Of a stretch of DNA of 63,453 nt, positions 41,903 through 51,347 are shown piece after piece. Within the stretch, counting starts at the first letter, position 1, and each line of letters starts with the position of its first letter. Location of the stretch: the NCBI GenBank assembly GCA_022768545.1, contig JALELV010000019.1, positions 1 through 63,453 on the forward strand, given 5' to 3'. A program made the translations under genes and the position numbers. The notes below the pieces were generated by a model. That model saw nothing but the letters and a program-made list of their open reading frames with translations, was not told where the DNA came from and ran no database searches. Origin of the DNA: Oscillospiraceae bacterium (GTDB lineage Bacteria; Bacillota; Clostridia; Oscillospirales; Ruminococcaceae).

Positions 41903-44599
41903 ATGGCAAGACGGGAAAACGAACACAGGGCAGAGCAAGGACTTACTACGGCGCAGGCGGAGAAGAAGCTGTTTGAACACGGGGAAAACCTGCTTCAGGG
42001 AGGGCGGCGCCTTCACCCCATGAAGATCCTGGCCAACCAGTTTAAGGATTTTATGATTATGATCCTGCTGGCGGCCACGGTGATCTCAGTGTTTATGGGG
42101 GAGACGGTGGAGGCGCTGACCATTGTGGTCATCGTGCTGGTCAACGGCATTTTAGGTTTTGTTCAGGAGTTTCGCACCGAGAGGACCATGGAGGCGCTGA
42201 AAAACTTGGCGGCGCCCGGGGCCCGGGTGCTGCGGGACGGCAGGCCGGTACAGGTGCCCGCCGCGCAGGTGGTGCCAGGGGATCTGCTGCTGCTAGAAGC
42301 CGGAGACCGTGTGGCCGCGGATGCCCGACTGCTGGAGGCGACCTCCCTGCAGACCGACGAGGCCATGCTCAGCGGGGAGTCGGCCCCGGTATCCAAGCAG
42401 GCGGGGGAGAGCTTCGTGTATATGGGCACCACCGTGGTAAAGGGCCGCGGCCGGGCGGTGGTCACCGACACCGGCATGGCCACCGAGATGGGAAAAATCG
42501 CCGGGATGCTGGGGGAGATAGAGGAGGAAAAGACCCCCCTGCAGCAGAAGCTCTCCGGTTTGGGGAAATATATCGGTGTGGGGTGTCTGGCCATCTGCGC
42601 CGTGGTCACGGCTACCGGTATCCTGAGAGGGGAGCCGGTGTTCGACATGCTGCTCACGGGCATTTCCCTGGCGGTGGCGGCCATCCCCGAGGGGCTGCCT
42701 GCCGTGGTCACCATCGCCCTGGCGCTGGCGGTCTCCCGGATGCTCAAAAGAGGAGCGCTGATCCGCCGACTTCATGCGGTGGAGACCATGGGCTGCGCGG
42801 GGGTGATCTGCTCGGACAAGACCGGCACCCTGACGGAGAACCGCATGACCGTGAAGGAGGTGTTTACCCTCTCCCACCACCTTTCCGTCACCGGCTCCGG
42901 CTACGAAAAGGGCGGGGAGCTGCAGGAGGACGGGCGGCGCGCGGCGCTCTCCTCCATGGAGGAGGTACAGCGGCTGTTTGCCGCCGCGGTGTGCTGCAAC
43001 AACGCCTCCCTCTCCGGAGGGGAGGAGGATTTCGGCCGGGACAGGGCGGTCAACCGGTCTTTGGGAGAGTGGTCGGTGGAGGGGGAGCCCACCGAGGCGG
43101 CCCTTCTGATTATGGCGGCCAAGGCCCGGGTGACCGCGGGGAGCATGGCGGAGCAGTACCGCCGGACAGGGGAGATCCCCTTTGACTCTGTCCGCAAACG
43201 CATGAGCGTGGAGGTGGAGGCCAGGGGAGGGGAGCGGCTGCTCTTTACGAAGGGCGCGCCGGATTATATCCTTGACAGCTGCACCTGGTGTGAGGAGGGC
43301 GGAGAGCGGCGCCTGCTGACCCCGCAGATGAGAAAACGGATTTTGGACGCCAACGAGGAAATGGCAGGCAAGGCGCTGCGGGTACTGGCCTTTGCCTGGA
43401 GGCCGATGGCAGCCGGGGAGAAGGCAGAAGAGCGGGAGCTTATCTTTTTAGGCCTTACCGGAATGATAGACCCTCCCAGAAAAGAGGCGGCGCCGGCGGT
43501 GGAAAAGTGCCGCGGAGCGGGGATACGCCCGGTGATGATCACCGGAGATCACCGGGCCACGGCGGCAGCCATCGCTGCGGAGATCGGTATTCTGCGGCCG
43601 GGCGGAGAGGTGGTGACCGGGGCGGAGCTGGACCGGATGGACGACCGGGAGCTTGCCCGGCGTCTGGAACGCATTGCGGTTTTTGCCCGGGTGAGCCCCG
43701 CTCATAAGCTGCGCATCGTGCGGGCTTTCAAGGCAAGGGGACAGGTGGTGGCCATGACCGGCGACGGGGTCAACGACGCTCCGGCCGTCAAGGAGGCCGA
43801 TATTGGGGTGTCTATGGCGGGGGGGACCGATGTGACACGGGAGGCGGCCTCGGTGGTGCTGCTTGACAACAGCTTTGCCACGCTGGTCACCGCTATTGAA
43901 GAGGGACGGGTCATCTACAGCAACATCCGAAAGTTTATCCGCTATCTGCTCTCCTGCAACATCGGGGAGATCGTCACCATGTTTATGGGGATGCTCATGG
44001 GGATGCCGGTGGTGCTGTTGCCCATCCAGATCCTGCTTATCAACCTGGCCACCGACGGACTGCCCGCCATTGCCCTGGGGCTGGAGGGGCCGGAGCCGGA
44101 CGTAATGGAACGCCGCCCGAGAAGGAAAAGCGAGGGGATCTTTTCCGGAGGGCTTTTGACGACTATCCTGTTTCGCGGGGCTCTCATCGGACTGACGACG
44201 CTGCTGGTGTTCACCTCCTTTTACCGCAGCACCGGTGACCTTGCCTGTGCCCGCACGGGGGCCTTTGCCGCTCTGGTGATCACCCAGCTTATCCATGTGT
44301 TTGAGTGCAAGAGCGAAGAGAAAGGGCTTTTCGGCATCCCGGTGCTGAACAACTGGAGACTGATCGGGGCGGTGGGCGTTTCGGCGGCGGTATTGGCGGC
44401 GAGCATCTGGCTGCCCTCCATGAATTTTATTTTCAGGACAGTGCCGCTGTCGGGCCGGCAGGTGGCGGCGCTTTTGGGCTGCTGCGCGGCTGTACCGGTC
44501 ATCTCTTCCCTGGTGATCCCCATGAAGCACCGGCGGCGGAAAAAGGCAGAGGCAGAGGAACTTTTCTGGAACGGTGAGCTCCCGCAGGGGGAAAAATAA
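41903..44599 (+). CDS. Cation-transporting P-type ATPase, calcium pump type
   Basis: 898 residues, P2A-like. Actuator TGES-type motif (SGES at 157-160), phosphorylation motif DKTGT at 305-309, nucleotide-domain KGAP and hinge TGDGVNDAPAVKEADIGVSM. The membrane PEGLPA (262-267) motif and the later NLATDGLPAIALG are those of calcium and manganese pumps. It should export calcium from the cytoplasm. ATG with GGAGGACA upstream; divergent from sbcDC. Confidence 0.92.
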   Translation: MARRENEHRAEQGLTTAQAEKKLFEHGENLLQGGRRLHPMKILANQFKDFMIMILLAATVISVFMGETVEALTIVVIVLVNGILGFVQEFRTERTMEALKNLAAPGARVLRDGRPVQVPAAQVVPGDLLLLEAGDRVAADARLLEATSLQTDEAMLSGESAPVSKQAGESFVYMGTTVVKGRGRAVVTDTGMATEMGKIAGMLGEIEEEKTPLQQKLSGLGKYIGVGCLAICAVVTATGILRGEPVFDMLLTGISLAVAAIPEGLPAVVTIALALAVSRMLKRGALIRRLHAVETMGCAGVICSDKTGTLTENRMTVKEVFTLSHHLSVTGSGYEKGGELQEDGRRAALSSMEEVQRLFAAAVCCNNASLSGGEEDFGRDRAVNRSLGEWSVEGEPTEAALLIMAAKARVTAGSMAEQYRRTGEIPFDSVRKRMSVEVEARGGERLLFTKGAPDYILDSCTWCEEGGERRLLTPQMRKRILDANEEMAGKALRVLAFAWRPMAAGEKAEERELIFLGLTGMIDPPRKEAAPAVEKCRGAGIRPVMITGDHRATAAAIAAEIGILRPGGEVVTGAELDRMDDRELARRLERIAVFARVSPAHKLRIVRAFKARGQVVAMTGDGVNDAPAVKEADIGVSMAGGTDVTREAASVVLLDNSFATLVTAIEEGRVIYSNIRKFIRYLLSCNIGEIVTMFMGMLMGMPVVLLPIQILLINLATDGLPAIALGLEGPEPDVMERRPRRKSEGIFSGGLLTTILFRGALIGLTTLLVFTSFYRSTGDLACARTGAFAALVITQLIHVFECKSEEKGLFGIPVLNNWRLIGAVGVSAAVLAASIWLPSMNFIFRTVPLSGRQVAALLGCCAAVPVISSLVIPMKHRRRKKAEAEELFWNGELPQGEK

Positions 44600-44602
44600 A
44601 AA

Positions 44603-44641
44603 CAGGGCGCCGGAAAGCGAAAGCCGCTTTCCGGCGCCCTG
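44603..44641. terminator. Terminator after the P-type ATPase
   Basis: CAGGGCGCCGGAAAGCG and its near-complement around a short loop, with flanking A and T runs. Confidence 0.8.
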
Positions 44642-44748
44642 AGGCGTTTTTACTGCTTTAAAAAGAGAGTTTGTGAATACAGGACAGCCCCTTCAAGGCG
44701 GCAGAGACCCATCCGGCTTCAAAACTCTCTTTTATTTAAAATGTTTTT

Positions 44749-45807
44749 TCAAACCGCGTTGGGGACATAGTCGAGGAACATCAGGTTCATATCCACAGGA
44801 GTACTGATGCCGTCCACCTGTCCTTTATAGTCATACTGCCAGATCTTAAAATTATAGGGGAAGAAGGGGACATCATAATACTGTGCCATCCACAGGTCGT
44901 ACTGCTGCAGCTGGGACATATCCAGCTGTTCGATGAGGAACTTGCAGTAGGAATAATACATGACATCGTACCCGGCGTTTTCTATCTTCTGACAGAAAGC
45001 TTTGACGATGTTGGTATTGGTTTGAGCGGAGAGACCATAGGTGCGGTAGCTGCTGTTCTGCGCGCCCTCGATATCAAAGACCACCGGCAACCCCAGGCTG
45101 TAACCTTCCAGGGCGTCCAGAACAAACTGGGCTTCCTCCCGGGCTTCCTCCGTGCTCGTGGCCTGAGAGTAGAAATAGACGCCCACCTGCACACCCGCGT
45201 CGGTGGCCCGGTCCATGTTCCGATAGAATTTTTTATCCAGGTTGAGCGTCCCCTCGGTATAGCCCCGGTTGCCCAGCCGGATGAAGGCGTAATCCACGCC
45301 GTCGGCTTTTACTTTTTTCCAGTTGATATCGCCCTGATAAGAGGAGACGTCGATAACCTTTACTGCCCGGGCTTCGCTGCCCACATTGTATTCCTTTTCC
45401 CCGTACCAGTCATCCAGGTTATCCCAGTTGTAGCTGTGCTTGGGCAGGGTATCGTCCACCGGTATGTACTGGAACTGGCTGCCCATTTTAAAGACAAAGC
45501 TGTCGTCGATAAACCGCTGGAAATACTGGGTGGGCAGGCTGTGGGACACAGCAAGCTTTTTCAAGAGGGAGACGGAGATCTCGTCCTCATCTGCAACTGT
45601 TTCCAAAAAGTCATCGGAGACCTTTTCGTAGTCCAGCGCCACTTCTTCCAGATCTGCCACCGAGATCATACCGCCGTTTTGCAGCGAGTTTAAGGCCCGG
45701 CCGGCAGATACCTCTTCCGCAGAGGCACTCAGCGGCACAGAGGCAGCAAACAGCGCCGCGGTGCACAGCAGCGCAGCAGCTCGCCGCGCAAGGTGCTTCC
45801 TTTCCAT
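44749..45807 (-). CDS. Secreted GH25 lysozyme-like protein
   Basis: 352 residues: Sec signal peptide (cleavage near ASA-EE, residue 30), an uncharacterised N-terminal region of about 110 residues with alternating acidic patches, then a GH25 muramidase domain (VIDVSSYQGDINWKKVKADGVDYAFIR, VGVYFYSQA, PVVFDIEG, WQYDYKGQVDGI with the catalytic Asp and Glu). It should cut peptidoglycan between MurNAc and GlcNAc. GGAGTGG precedes the ATG; a GTG three codons upstream overlaps that site. It is divergent from spoIVB. Confidence 0.9.
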   Translation of the reverse strand: MERKHLARRAAALLCTAALFAASVPLSASAEEVSAGRALNSLQNGGMISVADLEEVALDYEKVSDDFLETVADEDEISVSLLKKLAVSHSLPTQYFQRFIDDSFVFKMGSQFQYIPVDDTLPKHSYNWDNLDDWYGEKEYNVGSEARAVKVIDVSSYQGDINWKKVKADGVDYAFIRLGNRGYTEGTLNLDKKFYRNMDRATDAGVQVGVYFYSQATSTEEAREEAQFVLDALEGYSLGLPVVFDIEGAQNSSYRTYGLSAQTNTNIVKAFCQKIENAGYDVMYYSYCKFLIEQLDMSQLQQYDLWMAQYYDVPFFPYNFKIWQYDYKGQVDGISTPVDMNLMFLDYVPNAV

Positions 45808-46069
45808 AATTCCCACTCCTTTTTATTTTTTGTATCGGTTCAGTTATTTTTACTTTACCACATCTGACTAAATACGGCAAGATGTGACCTGAAACTTTAC
45901 AATTGGGAAAAACAGAGGGGAGCAAATGGAAAAACATTTTGTATTGGCCCGCTTTTATTTGGATATCCCGAAATCTCCAAGGGATGGTGATTTTGCCTTT
46001 CATAATCAAAAACCGCTCAGGGGAAACTGGATACAGAGAACCACAGAGAAAGAGAGGCTGGGAAGAAGA

Positions 46070-47305
46070 ATGCAGCGGACAAAAAAGTTTTTTAAAGGAT
46101 GCAGCGCCCTGCTGACGGGAGTATCGATCCCTCTGCTTGCCCTGATCGGGTATTTAAACGATACTCTGCCGGACCGTTTTTATGTGACGGAGGGGGAACC
46201 CTTTGCCATCCATTCGGGCTTTGACATTAAAACCTCAGAGCAGGGCCGGGAGCTGCTGCAGGAGACTTATGGCGCCGCAGGAAACCTCTATACTACCGAT
46301 CTGAAGCTTTGGGGAGGGCTGGAACTCAAACCGGTGACGGTAGAGGTAGTGGACCGGGTGGTGGTGGCTCCCGGGGGAACTCCCTTTGGGATTAAAATGT
46401 TTACCCGGGGCGTCATGGTGGTGGGGATGAGCAGCGTGGAAACTGCCGATGGTTTGGTCAACCCGGCCAAAGAGGCAGGGCTCCAGATGGGGGATATGAT
46501 CCTCTCCCTCAATGGGAAAGAGGTGGCCGGGAATGAAGAAGTGGCCCGGGTGGTAGCGCAAAGCGGCGGAGATGTGGTCCTGTGCCAGTACAGCCGCGGA
46601 GGGGAGAAAAAGACCGCCCGCCTTTACCCTGTGCGCTGCGCCGCAGACGGCAGCTACAAACTGGGGATCTGGGTGCGGGATTCCTCCGCCGGGATCGGCA
46701 CCTTGACTTTTTGCGATTTTGACAGCCGCATTTTTGCGGGCCTGGGCCATGGAGTATGCGACGTGGATACCCGGGAACTGCTTCCGCTGATGTCGGGGGA
46801 GGTTGTGGATGTGACGATCTCCTCTGTGGTAAAGGGCCGCTCCGGTTCGCCGGGAGAACTGCGGGGGAGCTTCCGGCAAGATGGCAGGATCGGTTCCCTC
46901 AAGCTCAACAGCGAAACAGGCGTATTTGGTACCCTGGAGCTCTCCTACGTCAATCCCTATCAGATCCCTTTGGGGTACCGGCAGGAGGTGGAGGAAGGCC
47001 CGGCCAGTATCCTGACCACGATTTCCGGCAGTCAGCCCCAGGGATTTGCGATCCAGATCGAAAAGGTGAATTTTTCCGACGAATCCCCCACCAAAAACAT
47101 GGTGATTCGTATCACAGACCCGGTGCTTTTGGAAAAAACCGGGGGAATCGTGCAGGGCATGAGCGGCAGCCCCATTCTGCAAAATGGAAAATTAGTAGGC
47201 GCCGTGACCCATGTATTTGTCAACGACCCTGCCCGGGGATACGGAATTTTTGCGGAAAATATGTATCAAACTGCGAATTTTGTCGAAACAGAGCGGGGTG
47301 AATAG
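46070..47305 (+). CDS. spoIVB: SpoIVB peptidase
   Basis: 411-residue serine peptidase of the forespore that signals activation of pro-sigma-K. One N-terminal membrane anchor (about 11-30), a PDZ domain (about 120-200, GLVNPAKEAGLQMGDMILSLNG) and the SpoIVB peptidase domain with GLGHGVCD (active His) and QGMSGSPI (active Ser). I start at MQRTKKFFK, which puts the membrane anchor near the N-terminus; the open frame begins 48 codons earlier without a good signal. It precedes spo0A, the conserved order in spore formers. Confidence 0.94.
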   Translation: MQRTKKFFKGCSALLTGVSIPLLALIGYLNDTLPDRFYVTEGEPFAIHSGFDIKTSEQGRELLQETYGAAGNLYTTDLKLWGGLELKPVTVEVVDRVVVAPGGTPFGIKMFTRGVMVVGMSSVETADGLVNPAKEAGLQMGDMILSLNGKEVAGNEEVARVVAQSGGDVVLCQYSRGGEKKTARLYPVRCAADGSYKLGIWVRDSSAGIGTLTFCDFDSRIFAGLGHGVCDVDTRELLPLMSGEVVDVTISSVVKGRSGSPGELRGSFRQDGRIGSLKLNSETGVFGTLELSYVNPYQIPLGYRQEVEEGPASILTTISGSQPQGFAIQIEKVNFSDESPTKNMVIRITDPVLLEKTGGIVQGMSGSPILQNGKLVGAVTHVFVNDPARGYGIFAENMYQTANFVETERGE

Positions 47306-47362
47306 TGAAAAAATATACAAATTTTTGGCTGGAAGATAGGAAGTCTAAATGTAGGATTTGCC

Positions 47363-47391
47363 TTGCGGAATCTGTAAAATTGTGGTAATAT
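47363..47391 (+). promoter_or_regulatory. Sigma-A-like promoter of spo0A
   Basis: TTGCGG, 17-base spacer, TAATAT. A perfect TGTCGAA heptamer (the 0A-box consensus) lies at 47281-47287, inside the end of spoIVB, and may allow Spo0A to control its own gene; a 7-mer can also occur by chance. Confidence 0.55.
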
Positions 47392-47446
47392 ATGGAAAAA
47401 GAGAACGGTAGGGTAGGAGAAAAAAGGTTATTTGGAGGAAACTTTC

Positions 47447-48232
47447 ATGGACAACAAGCGCAAGGTGATCATTGCCGATGAGAACAGGGATTTTGTGGTT
47501 CCATGTTCCAACCTTCTGAAGACTTACGGCCTGGAAGCGGTGATCGTGCCCAAGGACGGCCAGAAGTTGGCGGAGGCGATTGCCAGCGAAAAGCCGGATG
47601 TGGTTTTGTGTGATATTTTTATGCCGAAACTGGATGCCATCGGTGTGATGAACCATGTGAAAAATCAGGGGATCTCTCCCAAACCGCTGTTTATGATCTT
47701 ATCGAGCTTTGACAACGCCGTCCTGCAAAGCGAGGTCCTGTCATCCGGCGCGTCTTATTATTTTCTGCGCCCTTTTGACGACGAAGTGCTGGTGGAGCGG
47801 ATCGTCCAGCTGCTGGGCGCCGACAAGGCCTCTCCGGCGTCCGATATCAAAACCCTGCGTTTTGGTGCGGCGGAACAGGATATCGAGCTGATGGTGACCG
47901 AGATCATTCATCAGATCGGCGTGCCCGCGCATATCAAGGGCTACCATTATCTGAGAGAGGCGATCATTCTCTCGGTGGAGGATCCGGATATTATGGGGTC
48001 GGTGACCAAACTGCTGTATCCGGCGGTGGCGAAGAAGTTCTCCACCACGTCTTCCAGGGTGGAGCGCGCCATCCGCCATGCCATCGAGGTGGCGTGGGAT
48101 CGGGGAGACATCGATACCCTGAACGCCTATTTTGGGTATACGATCCACAACTCCCGCGGAAAGCCCACCAACAGCGAGTTTATCGCAATGATCGCGGATA
48201 AGCTGAGGCTTCGAATGAAGGTTTCGCAGTAA
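47447..48232 (+). CDS. spo0A: Spo0A, master regulator of sporulation
   Basis: 261 residues: receiver domain with phosphoacceptor Asp 56 (CDIFMP) and acidic pair at 11-12, then the Spo0A DNA-binding domain with the near-invariant [18 protein letters not shown] helix. Two receiver positions depart from the norm: the switch Thr is Ser 86 (ILSSF instead of LTAF) and the conserved Lys in the KPF motif is Arg 108 (LRPFD). The phosphoacceptor is intact. AGGAGG-like GGAGGA site eight bases upstream of the ATG. Confidence 0.97.
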   Translation: MDNKRKVIIADENRDFVVPCSNLLKTYGLEAVIVPKDGQKLAEAIASEKPDVVLCDIFMPKLDAIGVMNHVKNQGISPKPLFMILSSFDNAVLQSEVLSSGASYYFLRPFDDEVLVERIVQLLGADKASPASDIKTLRFGAAEQDIELMVTEIIHQIGVPAHIKGYHYLREAIILSVEDPDIMGSVTKLLYPAVAKKFSTTSSRVERAIRHAIEVAWDRGDIDTLNAYFGYTIHNSRGKPTNSEFIAMIADKLRLRMKVSQ

Positions 48233-48261
48233 AGCGGTGTTTTACATAAAAGACACGGTTT

Positions 48262-48293
48262 AAAAGCTTCCCCAACGGTGCGGGGAAGCTTTT
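48262..48293 (+). terminator. Intrinsic terminator after spo0A
   Basis: AAAAGCTTCCCC and complement around an 8-base loop, ending in TTTT. Confidence 0.8.
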
Positions 48294-48571
48294 CTGCGTT
48301 TGGAAGAGAAAATGGAAAAGAGAAAGATTTTTTAAATTGCCAATATTTCGAAAAGAATTTTTGATTTTTTGAAAAAATGTGTTATATTATAGAGCAAACG
48401 CGGCAAAAAGTGAAAAATGCAGATGAGAGAGTTTTGTGTAGAATTTTCACACTTTCCCTTCGGGCTCAAAAAGCAAGATGGGTGATTTTTACCACGGCTT
48501 CGCCGTTGTGATGCCCTGTGAAAAGTGATATAATAAACAAAAACAGTTTGTCCGCCGCAGGGCGGAGGGGA
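48294..48571. other. AT-rich intergenic region with two promoters
   Basis: No gene. A first promoter-like element is TTGATT...TATTAT at 48361-48390; the second, TTGTGA (48506-48511), 17-base spacer, TATAAT (48529-48534), directly serves the P-loop ATPase gene. Between them a CACGGC-TTC-GCCGTTGTG hairpin overlaps the second -35. Confidence 0.5.
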
Positions 48572-49261
48572 ATGGAGGGCGCGGCTGTGCTGGAACATTT
48601 GGGGCAGGTCAATATTGTCACCGGCCATTACGGAAGCGGAAAGACCAACCTTGCGGTAAACCTTGCGGCAGACCTGAAAGCCCGGGGCGAAGAGGTGACC
48701 CTTGTAGATCTGGACATCGTAAACCCTTATTTCCGGTCTGCCGACTTTGCCGGGCAGATGGCAGAAAAGGGGATCCGGGTGATGGCACCGCAGTTTGCCA
48801 ACACGAACCTTGATATCCCCGCCCTTGGGCCGGAGATCTCCGCTGCGTTTTCCGGAGAGTTTCCCGGGCGGGTGATCGTGGACGTGGGCGGGGACGACGC
48901 CGGGGCCTTTGCCCTGGGGCGCTATGCGGCTGAGGCCTCGCGGCGGGATTACCGCATGATCTATGTGGTAAACTTTTTTCGCTGTCTTACCCGGGAACCG
49001 CAGGAGGCACTGCAGGTGCTGCGGGAGATCGAAGCGGCGTCCCGGTTAAAGGGTAGCGCCCTTCTCAACAACTCAAACCTTGCGGGAGAGACCTCCCCCG
49101 GGGATATCCTCGCCTCCATTGCCCACGCCGAAAGGACGGCGGAGGCGGCCGGTCTGCCCCTGTGGGGCACCGCGGTGCGGCGAGACCTGGCACCGAAGCT
49201 GGGGAAGGGAAGCTTTTACCCGGTGGATATCTATGTGCGTCCTCCCTGGGAGCGCCCATGA
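48572..49261 (+). CDS. P-loop ATPase of the MinD/ParA-like group
   Basis: 229 residues. Deviant-looking Walker A GHYGSGKTNLAVNLA at about 16-30, followed by VTLVDLDIVNPYFRSADF (Walker A' Asp) and VIVDVGGDDAGAFALG (Walker B), the SIMIBI-class fold. Role unknown; its place 54 bases before the ferredoxin subunit of a 2-oxoacid oxidoreductase suggests a maturation or metabolic link, which is only inference. ATG at this position has GGCGGAGGGG close upstream; a GTG five codons later with GGAGGGC eight bases upstream is an equal candidate. Confidence 0.75.
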   Translation: MEGAAVLEHLGQVNIVTGHYGSGKTNLAVNLAADLKARGEEVTLVDLDIVNPYFRSADFAGQMAEKGIRVMAPQFANTNLDIPALGPEISAAFSGEFPGRVIVDVGGDDAGAFALGRYAAEASRRDYRMIYVVNFFRCLTREPQEALQVLREIEAASRLKGSALLNNSNLAGETSPGDILASIAHAERTAEAAGLPLWGTAVRRDLAPKLGKGSFYPVDIYVRPPWERP

Positions 49262-49315
49262 CAACGACACCGTCTGGTGTGGAAATATAATTTCGTGAAA
49301 CAGGAGGAAAAGAGT

Positions 49316-49522
49316 ATGGCGAAAGTTACCATAAGTGTAAATGTCTGTAAAGGCTGTGCTTTGTGTACCACGGCATGCCCGAAAAAGATTATTGAACTGG
49401 CCAAAGATGTAATCAACGCCAAGGGGTACCATCCGGCGCGGGTCATCGATATGGAAAAATGCATCGGATGTGCCATGTGCGCTTCCATGTGTCCTGACTG
49501 TGCAATCAAAGTGGAAAGGTAG
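49316..49522 (+). CDS. korD: 2-oxoacid:ferredoxin oxidoreductase, ferredoxin-like delta subunit
   Basis: 68 residues with two 4Fe-4S motifs, CKGCALCTTACPKKI and CIGCAMCASMCPDCAI. It carries electrons from the thiamine subunits to ferredoxin. ATG with AGGAGGAAA upstream. First of four closely packed subunit genes; the next starts on the last base of its stop codon. Confidence 0.9.
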   Translation: MAKVTISVNVCKGCALCTTACPKKIIELAKDVINAKGYHPARVIDMEKCIGCAMCASMCPDCAIKVER

Positions 49523-50598
49523 TGACAACATTGGCAGAGAGAATTTTAATGAAGGGCAACGAAGCCCTGGCCGAAGCTGCCATCCGGAGCGGCTGCCGCC
49601 ATTTCTTCGGTTATCCCATCACCCCGCAGACCGAGGTGGCCGCCTATATGGCAAAGAAGATGCCCAAGATCGGCGGTACCTATCTGCAGGCGGAATCTGA
49701 GATTGCGGCCATCAATATGGTGTACGGCGCGGCTTCGGCCGGCGTTCGGGCTATGACCTCCTCCTCTTCCCCCGGCATCTCTTTAAAATCTGAGGGGATC
49801 TCTTACATAGCGGGAGCGGACCTGCCCTGCCTGATCATCAACGTTCAGCGAGGCGGCCCCGGCCTCGGCGGCATCCAGCCCTCCCAGGCCGACTACTGGC
49901 AGGCCACCCGGGCCACCGGCCACGGCGATTTCCATGTGCTGGTGTTTGCGCCCTCCACCATCCAGGAGATGGTGGACCTGGTGGGCCTTGCCTTTGAAAA
50001 GGCGGACGCCTACCGCATGCCCGCCATGATCCTGGCCGACGGTATGCTGGGGCAGATGATGGAGCCTGTCTCCTTCCCGGAGGAGGCTGCCGAAGTAAAG
50101 CTGCCTGAAAAGCCCTGGGCCACGAACGGCCACAAGGGGAAACGCCCTCACAATATCGTGAATTCCCTGTATTTAAAGCCTGACCAGTTGGAAAAGACCA
50201 TCGTCGACCGCTTCCAGCGCTATGAGACCATCAAAGCGACCGAGGCGAGAGCGGAGGAATACCTGGTGGAGGACGCCGAGATCGTGCTGGTGGCCTACGG
50301 TGCTACCGCCCGTATTGTTAAGAGTGCCGTCAATACCGCCCGCGAGATGGGGATCAAGGCCGGTATGATCCGCCCGATCACTCTTTGGCCCTACCCGGTC
50401 AAGAATATTCAGAAGGCGGCGGAGACCGCGAAGCACTTCCTCTGTGTTGAGATGAGCATGGGCCAGATGGTGGACGACGTCCGCCTGGCGGTGAACGGCA
50501 AGCGCCCGGTGAGTTTCTTCGGCCACACCGGAGGCGTGATCCCCGCCCCCGGCGAGGTGCTGGAGCAGATCAAAGAGATTGCGGGAGGTGTAAGATAA
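49522..50598 (+). CDS. korA: 2-oxoacid:ferredoxin oxidoreductase, alpha subunit (VorB/KorA type)
   Basis: 358 residues. Begins with the family's ILMKGNEALAEAAIRSGCRHFFGYPITPQTE segment and has the domain II part ending in VIPAPGEVLEQI. Oxidises a 2-oxoacid to acyl-CoA; relatives are annotated as 3-methyl-2-oxobutanoate (VorB) or 2-oxoglutarate enzymes, and sequence alone does not decide. GTG at the overlap is reported; a TTG three codons later is better spaced from GGAAAGG. It overlaps the beta gene by one base. Confidence 0.9.
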   Translation: MTTLAERILMKGNEALAEAAIRSGCRHFFGYPITPQTEVAAYMAKKMPKIGGTYLQAESEIAAINMVYGAASAGVRAMTSSSSPGISLKSEGISYIAGADLPCLIINVQRGGPGLGGIQPSQADYWQATRATGHGDFHVLVFAPSTIQEMVDLVGLAFEKADAYRMPAMILADGMLGQMMEPVSFPEEAAEVKLPEKPWATNGHKGKRPHNIVNSLYLKPDQLEKTIVDRFQRYETIKATEARAEEYLVEDAEIVLVAYGATARIVKSAVNTAREMGIKAGMIRPITLWPYPVKNIQKAAETAKHFLCVEMSMGQMVDDVRLAVNGKRPVSFFGHTGGVIPAPGEVLEQIKEIAGGVR

Positions 50599-51347
50599 TG
50601 GCAGTTGTATTTGAAAGACCCAAGGCGCTGCTGGACGTGCCGACCCATTACTGCCCCGGCTGCACCCACGGTATTATCCACCGCCTGGTAGCGGAGGCCA
50701 TTGATGCCCTGGGCGTGGAGGACAGGGCGGTCGGCGTGGCCCCTGTGGGCTGCGCGGTCATGGCTTACGATTATTTTGCCTGTGATATGGTGGAGGCGGC
50801 CCACGGACGTGCCCCCGCCGTGGCCACCGGCCTGAAACGCTCTCTGCCTGACAATGTGATCTTCACCTATCAGGGCGACGGAGACCTGGCCGCCATCGGC
50901 ACGGCCGAGACGGTGCACTCCGCCACCAGGGGAGAGAATATCACGGTGATCTTTGTCAACAACGCCATCTACGGCATGACCGGGGGACAGATGGCCCCCA
51001 CCAGCCTGCCCGGCCAGGTGACCCAGACTACTCCCTATGGGCGCGACGTCAAGACAGCGGGCTACCCTGTGCGGGTGTGCGAGATGCTCTCTACCCTCTC
51101 CGGCGTGGCCTACGCCGAGCGTGTGACGGTGGACACCCCCGCCCATGTGCGTCAGGCTGGGGCCGCGATCAAGAAGGCGTTCCAGACCCAGATCGACAAA
51201 AAGGGCTTTTCCATTGTAGAAGTGGTCTCTTCCTGCCCCACCAACTGGGGCCTTACCCCCGCGGAGGCGCTGCAGTGGCTGCGCGACAACATGCTGCCCT
51301 ATTATCCTCTGGGCGTTTACAAAGACACGACGGGAGGGGACAAATAA
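50598..51347 (+). CDS. korB: 2-oxoacid:ferredoxin oxidoreductase, beta subunit
   Basis: 249 residues with the thiamine diphosphate-binding motif GDGDLAAIGTAETVHSA...NNAIYGMTGGQ and the CPGCTHG segment near the N-terminus for cluster or cofactor contact. Forms the catalytic core with KorA. Starts on the last base of the alpha stop codon region (TAATG) and has GGGAGG upstream. Confidence 0.92.
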   Translation: MAVVFERPKALLDVPTHYCPGCTHGIIHRLVAEAIDALGVEDRAVGVAPVGCAVMAYDYFACDMVEAAHGRAPAVATGLKRSLPDNVIFTYQGDGDLAAIGTAETVHSATRGENITVIFVNNAIYGMTGGQMAPTSLPGQVTQTTPYGRDVKTAGYPVRVCEMLSTLSGVAYAERVTVDTPAHVRQAGAAIKKAFQTQIDKKGFSIVEVVSSCPTNWGLTPAEALQWLRDNMLPYYPLGVYKDTTGGDK

